A DNA stretch of 64,000 nucleotides, taken from positions 25,259,103-25,323,102 of the forward strand of contig CM031601.1 in assembly GCA_018398815.1 (NCBI GenBank), given 5' to 3'. Numbering within the stretch: the stretch's first letter is position 1; the number at the start of each line of letters is the position of its first letter. Both the position numbers and the translations under genes were made by a program. Under the pieces are notes generated by a model. The model did no database searches. It had not been told where the DNA came from and saw only the letters and a program-made list of their open reading frames with translations. This DNA is from Conus ventricosus (Eukaryota > Mollusca > Gastropoda > Neogastropoda > Conidae). Below are positions 10,931-22,749 of this stretch, piece after piece.

Positions 10931-10997
<67 letters not shown>
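10161..10997. repeat. Compound microsatellite block (CT, TCTG, CT, CGCA, CA)
   Basis: CT repeats at 10161-10272, degenerate TCTG/TCGG repeats at about 10311-10640, CT again at about 10718-10812, (CGCA)n at about 10841-10878, then CA repeats to 10997. The open frames here are Ser-Leu, Cys-Val and His-Thr repeats and are not genes. Confidence 0.95.
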
Positions 10998-10998
<1 letters not shown>

Positions 10999-10999
10999 T

Positions 11000-11434
11000 G
11001 TGTCTTTTTTCCCCCACATTTAAAAAAGTACTGCCGTCAATGTTCTTTTGTCCGTTTGTTCCTTTCGAGGTGAGGGTTAAATGGAACAGAGCAAAAGCGA
11101 CAGCACACAAAACATTACAACATGAATAAACCAGGCGCCTTGTGTCAAAATCGAGAAAACTGTAACAGCCAGCGAACGTCCACCGGTACCTAAACACACA
11201 GATAATGTATGGTGTGAGAGGCTTTGAAGAAAAAAAGCAGGAACTAAAGAATGGAGACCCCACTAAAAACAAAACGACCGTCTTTACAACAACAAAAAAT
11301 ACCTAAAAAGACAACAGCAACAAAATGTAAAGAGGGAGGGGGAAAACCAAACAAGATGCGAAGCATGTAAACGTACTCCCAGTTTTCCAAACCGCTTATA
11401 AATCGGCCAAGTGCTTTGTGAGATAAGAAATAAA
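11000..11434. other. Unrecognised AT-rich sequence
   Basis: No gene or element is recognised between the CA repeats and the 237-bp tandem repeats. Confidence 0.4.
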
Positions 11435-11907
11435 GGCAAAATAACGGTTTTAACGGTTATTTAACCGATGTACACTTTTGAAACTGATATTTTAGTCCTC
11501 ACTGGGCTAAAGCCTGTGTACATACCAAATTTCATCCAAATCGGACAATATGTCAAGAATAACGGGTTTTAACGGTCAGATTTTGAAACACTACATGGAA
11601 GTGCCATTTGTGTGTGAAACTTTCTATATACAAAATTTCATTAAAACCCACCAATATGTAAAAAACAATAACGGCAAAATAACGGTTTAACGGTTATATA
11701 ATCGATATACACTTTTGACACCGGTATTTTAGTCCTCACTGGGATAAAAACCTGTTTACATATCAAATTTCATCCAAATCGGACAATATGTCAAGAATAA
11801 CGGTTTTCAACGGTAAATTTGGAAACACTATATAGAAATGTCATTTGTGTGTGATAACCTTTCTATATACCAAATTTCATTAAATCCACCTATATATAAG
11901 AAATAAC
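11435..11907 (+). repeat. Two tandem 237-bp units rich in AACGGTT
   Basis: GGCAAAATAACGG starts at 11435 and 11673, and a third unit begins at 11908 (GGCAGAATG), giving a period of 235-238 bp. Each unit contains AACGGTT-type boxes, TTTAGTCCTCACTGGG and ACCAAATTTCATCCAAATCG. Copies differ by scattered substitutions and small indels. No long ORF is conserved between them. It may be a satellite or part of a larger dispersed element. Confidence 0.8.
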
Positions 11908-12290
11908 GGCAGAATGTTTAATCCATTTTCAGCATTACAATCACTTAGAGAGGGACAGTAGCTCCGATTGTGGGCCACAAGATCATCCAAACCGCTTTAT
12001 AATTTTGGCGTTGTCGTTCGAGATATTCCAGAAAGAGATTAACCCGTTACAGACGTTACAGCCGTTGTAACGCTATAATGGTAAAACTATAACACCGGCA
12101 TGAGCGGGACCCATTATAATGCATACCCACAAATTTTCTGAAAGAGCGGCCAAGTAACTATGCGGAGATGATGCCATAAAGAAGAAAAACCGTTACAGCC
12201 GTTACAGCCGTTATAACGGTGATCACGACGTAAACTACAACATCGGTATTTAGGTTAATATCTTCGTAAATGATATTCCTAAGTATTTTG
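11908..12290 (+). repeat. AACGGTT / CGTTACAGC-rich continuation
   Basis: After the tandem units the theme persists with CGTTACAGC boxes (about 12045-12065 and 12190-12208) and a 12-bp palindrome CCGTTATAACGG at 12208-12219. It is likely the same element family as 11435-11907. No coding evidence. Confidence 0.5.
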
Positions 12291-12299
12291 GGAGACAGA

Positions 12300-13190
12300 T
12301 AGTCCGCATACTGAGGAAAAGACCACTAGATCATGTTTAATGTTATGGCGGATGACCTAGTTTATGTTTTTCTAAAACAAAGAAAGGTCCTTCAAACAAG
12401 CTTGACTAATTGAATAAAATTGGTGTATCGGGTTATGTAAATTAATGGTACAAAAGACAAAGGGAGTGATGTTTGTACACATAAAAAACGACAAAGTTCC
12501 ATCCCTTCTTATTTAAATTTGAGTACGAGATAATTCAACAACGGATCAGGACAAATATCTGGGGTTGACTGTGCAGGCCCTGACGCTCCTATATTTTTTT
12601 GGGCGAAAACTCATCTTGCCAGCAAGCAAGACCAAGGTATGGATGGTTTACACATAAAAAAACCCAAAGTTTCCCATCTTATGGAATTGTGGTACGGAGG
12701 GGGATAATTCAGACAACTGATCAGTACAATAGCTGGGGAGACGTTGCAGTCTGACGGCTCCTTTATTTTGGCGAAATCTCAATATTGCCAAGCTAGCAAG
12801 TCATGCGGCTACTTTCATTATATCGATTTAATCTGAGAACCAACATTAGCGTTTTTGATTACAATTGGACAACTTTTCGATACTTTGGTTACTCCTATAG
12901 CAACATAGGGAGCAGAGGTTTGGTTGCCATGGTCGGAGAAAAGTACAATGTCAAACAGGACGCTTGTTGATAGATCTGATTTTTTTTTCAAATAGTATTT
13001 CTTCCATAACACCCACAATGAAAATTAATTGTGAAAGTGCTGTATAAACGGTCGTCTTGGTTTTACACTCAAATAAGCAATTAATTTAACGACTCTAAGG
13101 GAACTAGGAAGATTTCCAATTGGGATTCACTTAGCTTGGCGAACCATTGGCGGGTGGCTGCATATTTTTAGATAATCAGAAGTGACATAT
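12300..13190 (+). pseudogene. LINE-H: decayed LINE reverse transcriptase C-terminal half
   Basis: Fragments in order are ADDLVYVF (RT catalytic box remnant, about 12350), KYLGLTVQALTLLYF near 12560, LVTPIATYGAEVWLPW (about 12885-12930) and RELGRFPIGIHLAW (about 13097-13135). This order matches the post-catalytic RT and C-terminal region of LINE-A-type elements, but sequence similarity is low, so it is an older or distinct family. Many stops and shifts are present. A segment of about 170 bp is tandemly duplicated inside it (about 12448-12800). Confidence 0.65.
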
Positions 13191-13985
13191 TGTTAAAAGG
13201 TACACAACGACAGGGATGGAATAAGAAAGGAAGTCTAAGTTCTGCGAGGGGGGGTTCTAATAACATTCTTTTCAGGTGGAGGAGAAACTTGGGTGGGTGA
13301 ACCATGTTTGGTTGAACTATAACCACTACAATGGAAAGCCAGGTATATGAATGTGGGGGCAAAGGAAAAGACAAATAACAGCCGTGGAGAGGTGTGGGGG
13401 GTTAGGATAGGGGGGTATTTTAGTTGGGTGGTTGTATATTTGTTTATTTGTCTGGGTGGTTTGTGAAGTGTGTTATTGGTTGTTGAGTTTGATACTAGTC
13501 AGCATATCTCAGCTGATAGCAGAGTGAATATTACTGTTGACTGATAGGACAGTTCGTATTATACAAGCGCTATGTTTTGGCGCGTTAGCTGCGCATGTCT
13601 TTAAGGGGGTAGATTTGGTTCGTGATGCTGGTATTCCTCAAAGCTAGATGTGTAGAGCATGTAAGGAAATTGAAGACGATAGGGCTTGTGGGAGAGATTT
13701 GGTAGTCGGGAGGACTGTAGAACTAATCTAAAGATACTAGTAAACAGTGCTAAGAAGCGTTTGGAGCGCAGGAAATAAGAATAGTTGGTGCCAATGACTT
13801 CAAATCCATAAGGTAGTGAGCTAGTAAACTCCAGGAAACACCTACAGTTATTAGCCACCTGTTGTGGTTGAGGCTTTGCAAAGCCAGCGATAATTGATAA
13901 TCGAAGCACTGTTTTTTGGGCCCGGTGTTGGGGTGGGGGGCTAATTAGCGGCAAAGGTGACGGCAATAAAGAAGTGTTGGGGCGG
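13190..13985. other. Unrecognised sequence
   Basis: The only long open frame (13601-14011, minus) has no recognisable motif and ends in a CA/GA repeat. No gene is supported. Confidence 0.4.
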
Positions 13986-13989
13986 GGTT

Positions 13990-14108
13990 CTGCACACACA
14001 CACACACACACACATCACAGAGATGGAGAGAGAGAGAGAAGAAGAGAGAGAAGAGAGAGAAGAGAGAGAGAGAGAGAGAGTAGAGAGAGAGTGAGAGAGA
14101 GAGAGAGG
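13990..14108. repeat. CA and GA microsatellites
   Basis: CA repeats at about 13994-14012 followed by GA repeats to 14108. Confidence 0.9.
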
Positions 14109-14479
14109 GGGGAGCAAACAGCAAACAGCGAGGTCTCACCTACCAACGCTGAAATTGCAGCAATCGTGCTGTCGTGGGAAGATGTCTACATAATTGACGT
14201 TGTGCTGAAATGGAAGATTATCAACATTGTATAGAATGGGGTCAATCAGGCCTCGCGGCTACAAGCGACTCTTCATCTACGCTGTTAGTATCTCTCTCTG
14301 ACAAGGAAATGCTCAATGATGCCTGCTAACACCGGCAGTATCTAGGAGTCGGCGCGGCGGTAGTGGATCACAAGTGGGTGCTGGCTTTGAAAAATGGAAA
14401 GCTAGGAACGCGTGTCCTAGTTAAAGCAAAATCAATACGGGAGTTTTTGGTTGAAGTAGGTTGTAGGATAAAGTATGTG

Positions 14480-14805
14480 GAGCACACACGCACGCCACAG
14501 AGTGGCTCAACAGTGGCATACCTAGAGGTACACAGAGGCACACACACACACCAGCACACAACACACACACACACAGCACACACAAAAACCAAACACACAA
14601 ACACTCAAACACACATACAAACAAACACAACCGCTCTCTCTCTCTCTTCGCTTCTCGCGCTCTCTCTCTCTCTCACCTCCTCTCTCTCTCCGCATGCAAG
14701 CACACACACACATACGCACGCACGCACGCACACACACACACTCACACACACTACTCACACACTCACACACACACACTCAACACACACACACACACAACAC
14801 ATCCT
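14480..14805. repeat. CA/CT compound microsatellite
   Basis: Impure CA repeats, a CT block (about 14634-14690), then CA repeats again, running up to the start of LINE-I. Confidence 0.9.
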
Positions 14806-14814
14806 TGATAGACA

Positions 14815-15660
14815 CATGGTTGACTATAACAATAAAACTAAATTACTGGTGTGCTCGTTTGTTGAGTTCACTAAAGCCGTGATCTAACTTGAACCAGCAT
14901 CTCCGAAAAAAACAATTAAGATCTTTCGTTTGTCTACCATTCTTTAGAACTCCTGCCATGTTTCTGTCAGTATGAGGACAACAATCATAATGCTTAGTAG
15001 GTAATTTCTGCTCCGTTGCCTGTTTCAGGATGTTGGGCCACACGGTCTGATCCTAGGACCCTTTGTATTTTCAATTTACTTCAACGACTTACCTGTGTTC
15101 GGACGGCAAGTATGCGAATCTTGTGCCTGATGACGCAACTTGACACAGCAAATAGCTACCATGGCGGTCGATTCTCAACAGCTTCTACAGAGATTAGGAA
15201 CCAGTTAAGTTGAGTGGTCTGAACTAAGTCATTTTGTGTCAACATCCACAGAAACGTAATTTAAGCGACTACAACCGGCAAAAAAGTCATAAGCTTCCTG
15301 ATAGGGCGTTTGGCGATGGTACCTATTTGACAAAATAGTTGAAGTAAACTTAGAGCCATAATGTCCTTGGGGTTGGTAATTATAATAATTTGGGGCATGG
15401 TCGGATCATATTACTAGGACGTGGTGTAAGGTTGTCATAAAGATGTGATCAACTCACTAAAGGGAAAAAACTCATGTATCGTAAATGTCGAAAATAGTCT
15501 CTGTGCTGCAGATAATCTTACATAACTTTATGTTTTAACGTTTAGGATTCAGAGAGTGCGATAATATTTTGAACCTTTAGTAAGTCTACATAGACGAGCC
15601 TTGAATTGTCCTTTCAAAGTCGTCGATGCTGTTAGCTGGGTGAGTGTTGGGGAGATTAAT
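14815..15660 (+). pseudogene. LINE-I: Rex1/CR1/Jockey-type reverse transcriptase fragment
   Basis: Relic of an RT distinct from LINE-A and LINE-K. It shows VEFTKA (catalytic Asp block, Asp lost, about 14860-14880), LILGPFVFSIYFNDLPVF (the GxPQGSxLGPLLF-type motif, about 15040-15090), a degraded ADD box (DDATL, about 15130) and LVSLHRRALN (about 15575-15605). The last is typical of the region downstream of RT in CR1/Rex1/Jockey-like elements. Many stops and frameshifts are present and no endonuclease is attached. It begins directly after a CA repeat, so it is 5' truncated. Confidence 0.7.
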
Positions 15661-16180
15661 GGAAGGAGAATGTTAGAAAGCGGTGGTTTTTCAAATGTTA
15701 GCGGAAGAGCCCCACACGCCCCTTAATATAATGTTTTCCAACAAGGAGTGAATAACCATTCGTCTAGGATATACCGCCACGTCCGTGGAAGTTGAACGTC
15801 TTAAAACTAGTGCTATCTTTACCAGTTGTGGTGTGGAGAAGGCCTGGAATTTTTTTGTTGTGTTTTGTTGGTTTTAAGCGACTTAATCCAGTCTTCAACA
15901 GGCTCAAGAAAGCTATCTCACGGGACATTATATGAAGTTAAGATATCAAAATTCCATAGTCGGTTTGTCATCCCGGTTGTTCTCCTCCGTTTGTCTTCTG
16001 GGTTTGATGTGGGTGTGTGTGTGTGGGGGGGGGGGGGGGGGGGGGAGTTGAGGAGATGACATTGGGGGGGGGGCTGCTATGGGCAGTTTTGTGTATTCAG
16101 CTCTTTTTTCTTAGTGCAGGATTGAGGGTGATACGACACTTGTTATATCGTATTTATCGTTTGTTATGTGACAATTTTTA
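15660..16180. other. Unrecognised sequence with G run
   Basis: No gene is seen. A GT-G tract at about 16013-16046 includes a run of roughly 20 G. Confidence 0.5.
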
Positions 16181-16187
16181 TTTGCTT

Positions 16188-16740
16188 CTCTCTCTCTCGC
16201 TCGCTCTCTCTCTCTCGCTCTCCTCTCTCATCATCTCCTCTCGCTCCTCTCGCGCGCTCTCTCTCTCTCTCTCTCGTCCGGTCCTGTCTGTCTCCTGCTC
16301 TCTCCTCTCTCGTCGTCCTCTCTCTCTTCTCTCTCTCTCTCTCTCATCTCATCTTCGCTCACTCTCTCTGCTTCTTGTCTGTCGCCCTGATGTGCAAAGA
16401 CTGAGTGTTTTTTTTTCTTTCCTTCACTCAAACGGTTCTCGTGCACATTCTGGCGTGGGACTAGCGTCTCATCCAAAAGTTTTGTGTGCTAGCCACTTTG
16501 GTGATAAACCGTAATTGCTCTCGGTGTCTCGGTCTCTGTCTCTGTCCGCTGTCTCTCTCTCTTCTCGCTCCTCTTCTCAGCTCTCTCTCTCTCGTGCATT
16601 CTAGGTTTTGTATTGAGAGTCCTTGGCAGACGAGAATGATGTCCAAAATGGTTGAGAGGTTCGTGACGGGTGTAGAAAGGCCACTTCACTGCTGTTTTGA
16701 CAAGGCAAAGTGGTGTGTGTGTGTGTGTGTGTGTGTGGTG
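16188..16740. repeat. Impure CT blocks and GT microsatellite
   Basis: CT-rich blocks at about 16188-16370 and 16505-16600, with a GT run at about 16711-16738. Confidence 0.85.
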
Positions 16741-16859
16741 GGTGGTGTGGTGTGTGCGTGCTGTGGTGGCGTGCCGGGCCGTGCGTGCGTGCGTGGGAGT
16801 GAGTGTGTGGTTTGGGGAGGGGCTACTAAATGTGCGTATTGTGAAGGAAAAAGGTGTGG

Positions 16860-17755
16860 GTTAGGGTAGATGACTTGTTGATGGAAGTTGAAGAATAAGT
16901 CTAAAAACCAATTTTGTGAAAAAGTACAGATGATTTTTTATGTATATAAGGTAAAAAATCGAAAGGGGAACTTTGCTTTGTTGTTCACTGAATGAGTGTT
17001 GTCCGACGGTGTGTAGCAAGAGTTTGATGCAAGTGTTTATGTTTATTTGGGCATATCTAGACCACGCATGTAACCCATGTGTGCAACCACATCAAATAAT
17101 ATTTGTAATTCGCAGAGAGACTTATTTATTTTGCTGATCAGGTTGGCATTTTCTATTGCAGGCGCCTGAATGCTACGTTTTGAGGCGCCCCTGATAGCTT
17201 CCAAAAAACGCCCATCTCTGCAATTGGCAGATGACTCATCAACGCCTTGAAGGTGACTATCATCTGTGACGGGCGGAGTACATGTTCCCCATCGGGTTGA
17301 GCCTTCACTGGTTGTCTGGCGCAGCTGGGAACTGGAATGTGACCACACAGATGCCTAGCCCCTGTCAGCAAGGGTGTGGAGAGACAACACGGTAATGACA
17401 TTGTTCTGTCTTTTACTCCGCCCCTGTGTTGCGGATCAGTCCCAGAAAACAATCACAGGTTCACTTTACATGCCCCAGATTCATCTGGAAAGCATGTACG
17501 CTTCAATGTCCAATGTGCGTTAACCATCCATGTTCGGCAACTGCACCCTCAGTGTCCATAGTCTTTAGCGCTCAGTCTTTGCTAACTGTCTGGGCTCTCC
17601 TCCAAGTGACATAGCCAATGTAGCGAAGACCCGATGTGCTCGCAACACGTTCACTTTTCTGCACAAGATAGGGTATGAAAACACAAAGAGAAAGGAAAGC
17701 ATTTCAACCATAAATAAAACTGGTCATTGAACAACAACGTCTAATACACTGCAGG
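16860..17755. other. Unrecognised sequence with short overlapping open frames
   Basis: Open frames of 60-101 residues occur on both strands around 17043-17614, but none shows a known motif, consistent start or codon bias that I can recognise. It could be an old repeat. No function is proposed. Confidence 0.3.
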
Positions 17756-17765
17756 AGAGGCTCGA

Positions 17766-18065
17766 AGTTAACTGTATTGGGACAACATGAGTCACTTGAA
17801 GAGAGACTCACAGTTAAACGGTACGGACACATTATGTAAAAACACTTGATAGAGACTCACACGGTTTAACGGTATTGACACAACTGGTAACAGACACAAG
17901 AGAGAGACCCTCACTAGTTAACTGTATGGACACAGTATGTAACGGGACATAGTGATGAGACGCCACAGTTAACTGTATTGACACTACATCTAACAGGCAA
18001 AAAGAGAAGATTGCGCATAACTGTATTGACACAATATGGAACAGGACGACATGAGTGAGACTCAA
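17766..18065. repeat. Minisatellite of about 50 bp, six diverged units
   Basis: The core AGTTAACTGTATTGACACA recurs with variants starting near 17767, 17813, 17864, 17917, 17968 and 18016, spacing 46-53 bp, each followed by GTAACAGGACA-like and GAGACTCAC-like blocks. Units are diverged by indels. Confidence 0.8.
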
Positions 18066-18069
18066 AGGT

Positions 18070-18520
18070 AGCCCCACCTTCCCTCTTAGGAGACGCTGAA
18101 CGTTCGTCCGTTGTTGGACGAGTCATATGCAGCACACGGCGATGAAATTGATTTACGTGCCTTTCTTTTGTTTGTGGTCCATACCAGGTCGCGATGCCCA
18201 GAAGTTGTCTGAGGTCAAAAAAAAAATGTTGCCGATCGCGCAGGTTCTAAACCAGACTCTAGAATCAAGTACCCCTTGTTGGCCCAGGATAGAAAAAGCG
18301 AACGTAAACGCAACGTGGGATGCCAAAAAGAGTCCAAGCACTATCAAATAGATAGATGAAGAAACAATAGATTAAATATCAAATGCAGGATAAGGGAGAA
18401 CGGGAGCTGAATAAGGCAAAAGGATGGTCGAGCTGAACAACGAGGATGCTGTCACTCAATAGGACAAAAAAGAGAACGCGTTCTCAAGTACAGAGCTATG
18501 GAAATTCGAGCTGAACAGCT
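18070..18520. other. Unrecognised sequence
   Basis: No gene or repeat family is recognised. Confidence 0.35.
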
Positions 18521-18529
18521 AATTGAAAA

Positions 18530-18816
18530 CCCACACACACACACACACACACACCCACACACTCAACACACACACACACACACATTCACGCACTCACACA
18601 ACTCTCACAACGACAACACACACTCACACTCACTCACACTTCACACACACACACTCGCTCGCGCAAGCGCCACGCACACACACACACACAAACACAACCC
18701 ACACACACTCACACACACACACACAGAACGACACACACACACACCCACCACACACTCAAACAACACACACACACAACACACACACACACAGAGAGAGAGA
18801 GAGGCAGCGAGAGGAG

Positions 18817-18858
<42 letters not shown>

Positions 18859-18870
18859 AAGTTCATCCCA
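18530..18870. repeat. CA-rich then GA microsatellite
   Basis: Impure CA/CACT repeats to about 18790, then GA repeats to about 18860. Confidence 0.95.
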
Positions 18871-18879
18871 GAGTAAAAA

Positions 18880-21800
18880 ACAGCATGGGTCACTTGACCT
18901 ATTTAGTCCCTAATTTTCTGTAATGACATTGTCCAGTTAAATGGGCACATGTAATGTAGAAATAAAAATCAGTATAACCTTAATTTACGACTTAATAAAT
19001 TTAGAATCAAAATCAGTATAACCATAAATTACGACTTTAATCATAGGTTGTTTCGGAAGAACATGGCATTTCATACTTTCCTCCCTCGCACTAGGATACT
19101 GCAATAGCATCATCCGAAGTTTTGAACAGCAATGTTAATACTGAGGTGAAGCTTGAAGCAATCGGGAATGTAATTGTGCTCTTGCCATTAGGGGCCATGC
19201 CTCTCCCCCCTTTTTGTGGTCGTCGGGCATTGTTTGACTGTTTGCTTACTGTACAGTGCAGGTCGCATTTATTGCCTAATGTTTCTTGCGACTTCCATAT
19301 TATGTTGAAGCTACTATCGACTGCAAAGTCAAACATTTGAAAATCATAATATGAGCTGAGAATATATTAGAAAAGCCTTTGCTTTGATGTACTCAGTGCA
19401 CAATTTTTTTTTTTTGCTTGTAACTGCAACTTTTTTAAAAGATAAAGTCTAAACCAAAACTTTTACACCCGTAATCAAGCAACCATCATTGCTTATAATA
19501 GCAGGTTTACGGGTCTACTGTAGTGTTAGGGAAAACGTGTTGTTTAGAGGATTCACATCTGTTCTTGGAAGACAACAGACCCCACAGGAGAAGAGTAACC
19601 CGTCCAAGTTAGGGAGAAGGAGTGGGGCAGGGAGGGAGAGAGGATGTTGAAGAGGGAGAGAGAAGTAAAAAAGCAGTCCGGGCTTTCCCTGATGATGCCC
19701 AAATGTGCTCGGCTCTCTTAGAACCTGCTTTGAATTAAGCGAACCCTGGTCCAGATCTGCACACATTGTTTAATAAATTTACAGATATAGATTAGCTGAC
19801 TCAATAGACCAACCGCCTGAGACTAAATGGTAAGGCGCGCACCATAAAACGCACAAAGGGAGGGGACAGATAACCAGATACATAACCTTAGCATGTTAAA
19901 TTGGTGTTAATGTTTATGATTTTAGGTTGCGGGATGGATGCAATATTATTGGTAAATCTTATAATGGCTTTCACCCACCAGAATCCGTGCTTTTTGGTTC
20001 AAGAGAGAATGATGCTGTGTACATAAATAACGAGACTGGTGAAACAGTCACTACCGACAGGTGAAAACTGGATTTGACTTGAAGAGTAACCCCCCATTAC
20101 CAAACCCACGAACTCCACAAGCTGGGTGGCCGTGTGTCTGGCCAGCCACCCCAAGCACAAGAACCAAGGTGCTCTCTCTCTCTCTCGGTCCTCCTCTCGT
20201 TGTCTGACTATTGGCATTCTCCTCTCTGGTAAAAAAAAACCTTCTATGTCTTTGGCGGTGCGCGCGTTTGCGGCATGTGTGGGGTGTGGCGGGGGAGGCG
20301 TAATAGTTCTCCCCTTTCTCCCCGCTATCTCTATTCTCGCTGCCTGCCTTTCCACTATCTTCCGCTTTCTGCCAGGCATGATGTGGCGGTCCGTCTGTCT
20401 CTCTCCATCTTTTATATGATGGCTGAACAATTAGGTAGTGGGGGAAAAACTGTGCAGCTAACAAGTCTTCAGTCATAATAGTAAGTAGACTTGCAAAGAT
20501 TCAACTCCAGAAAAAACAAAAAGAAGAAAATGGGGGAAATATATTATAAATAAAATGAGAAACCCGCACTAGTCCCCTGAAGAAAACCATCGTAAATCCC
20601 TCTCGTAAGCAAGATCTATTGGTATTGCCTACTCCTAAACCTTTCGTCCGAGGGAATCATCAGAGAACAAACGCTAAATGTGTCTGCGCTCCTTGGGGTC
20701 AAATAGAGACACACCACAGTCCATAAGCGGTGGTGTTCCCCGTCCCCCCAAGCCAACCAAGGGTTTCAAAAAAGAATCCAATAACACCCCCAAAGCAGCC
20801 AGCAGAGGAGAGCTAAAGGGATAAAAACAAAGTGGGGAGAGAAAAAAGTTGCTGAAAAACTATAGGCATTATGCAAAACAGTAATAAAATGTATAGGGGC
20901 ACTCTTTGAGCCTATGCTTGGATGATCCTTGCAATGATGCAAGGGAGATCAAAAGATGTGGAACAGTCTGGTGTGGTCAGCTATGCTGTGTCAATAGCAT
21001 TGTCAGTGGTGAAGAATTGTGCAGAACAACCTTTACTTGGATCTCCTAGAGAGATGCAGTCCGCCTCGCTCCACCGGACTGACCAAACAATATGGGCTGA
21101 ACATTAGGTAGTGGGGAAAACAAGTGTAGGCCATCATCTACTGATTCGAGCTATCTGTGTCCGAGCTATTTGGCTATTTAAGTAAGTATCTGTCCCTCCT
21201 ATCTATCTATCTGTCGCTAGCGGTCCCCGCGTCGGTCTATCTATCTATCTGTATGTCTATCCATCGATTTACCTATTGCACCTAACGTATATTTTATGAT
21301 AATTACCGTAATGGCAACAACAAACAACAACAACACTGGGGATAATAATGACGAGCAGCAACGACAACCCCTAGAACACCAGCAATAACATGTATGAGAA
21401 CAACAGTTGTAATAATGATAGTAATCACATTTTCGCATTGGAATGGCTTACAAGACACAAGCCATACATAAACTCAACAACCGACAAATTTGAACGATGT
21501 GAGCAGGAAACATCCTTGAGCGTTCTAATTGTCAGTTGATAAATTAAGGCTATAGAATATTAAAATAAAAAAAATCAAGAGGCATTATGGGAATTTTCTG
21601 CCTCTGCCCCGGACCGCCTGCTCCCTACCGAGTTGAGATTCGCAACGGGGCTCAGGTGGGAAGACTGGACCATACCGTCGAGTTTCCATCCACGTAATAG
21701 ATGCGCTCTCCAGTGTTGCGAAATTTCCTCCCAACACTGCAGGTTCTGCATCTCCGGGCCTGGTGACGCCAGGATATTTTTAGAAAAATGAAGCGTAGCG

Positions 21801-22610
21801 TAGAGCCCTGGCATGCAGTCTCAGACCGCAATGGAAACACGTAGCAACAGCTTCATCATGATCCTCATTCTCTCCGATCAGCACATAAATAAATGGTCAG
21901 ATTCTGTGGCCCTCATCTCTGCTCTCCATGGTGACCTCAGTTTCATATGTCCTCTCCATACGGTTGGGGCCTTGGTTTTATGTTCCGTGGGGGCCACTCG
22001 CTATCGGGCGACTCCATGGAGCGGTTGCTCGGACGACGTGGTGCGCCCTCTGGAAGGGGAGCGCACTTCACTGCGGCTCCGCGACTAGCAAGTATTGTCG
22101 TCAGTATGGGGCTTAGTAGGTGTGTCCTTACGTATGTTGGGATCAGACGGGCGACACTGACACCAACGATGGGACTCGCAGCAGTGCAGTGTCACCGTTC
22201 CGGTGGGTTGCATCATGAGGATTAGACATTGACTGCTCTCTGTGGATTGTCGTGCCCGTGCCGGCCGCCGGGGCGCGGCAGGACCTGACCGGGCGGTGGC
22301 TGTAGACGGGAGTCGAATAGCGCGGGGTGCACTGGCCACTGAGGTAGCACAGAACATGGGACAGAAAAGAAAAAGGATCTTTAGCTAGCTCCGTTTTCAA
22401 AGATCCAAAGTTGTTTCTGAGAAGGATGGTAGAGAGTTTTCAGGTGATCAGAAGCTGATAATGGAAGGGATTTGGGCCAAGTGGTTGGCCATTCAGGCTC
22501 TAGGTCACACAGTCATTTTGTTCAGCACTGGTTCTAGAGGAGCTTTATAGCTGATATTCCTGAGGGAAAGAGAGAAATTGGGGTCGCTCTCTCTATTTTG
22601 TTGCCGGACG
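18880..22610. other. Long stretch without a recognisable gene
   Basis: Open frames of 60-143 residues occur on both strands (for example around 20000-20480, 21575-21840 and 21813-22400), but none carries a domain I recognise. A near-repeat of about 26 bp links 20421-20446 and 21094-21120 (GCTGAACA, TTAGGTAGTGGGG). A CTAT-type microsatellite lies at about 21199-21262. A GC-rich patch lies at 22000-22340. It could hold exons of a spliced gene that I cannot resolve. Confidence 0.35.
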
Positions 22611-22619
22611 AGGCAGGCA

Positions 22620-22745
22620 AGTAATGTATATATGTATGTATGCATGCATTATGTTATATGCATGTAGGTATGTATGGAAATCGATCTAGTTATCTGTCTG
22701 TCTATCTATCTAGTCTATCTATCTAACTATCGATCCGATCAGCTA
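22620..22745. repeat. TATG and TCTA/TCTG tetranucleotide repeats
   Basis: Imperfect TATG then CTGT/CTAT units form the left edge of the A-rich tract. Confidence 0.85.
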
Positions 22746-22749
22746 TCCT

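Noticed and set aside
10157..11023. Long Ser-Leu, Cys-Val and His-Thr open frames (also at 14368-14887, 16017-16514, 18498-18923, 44465-44943, 49625-50178, 53006-53361)
   Set aside because: They are direct translations of CT, CA, GT and CATA microsatellites and have no independent coding evidence.
11435..12230. Interstitial telomere repeat
   Set aside because: The word is AACGGTT in 237-bp units, not a head-to-tail TTAGGG-type array.
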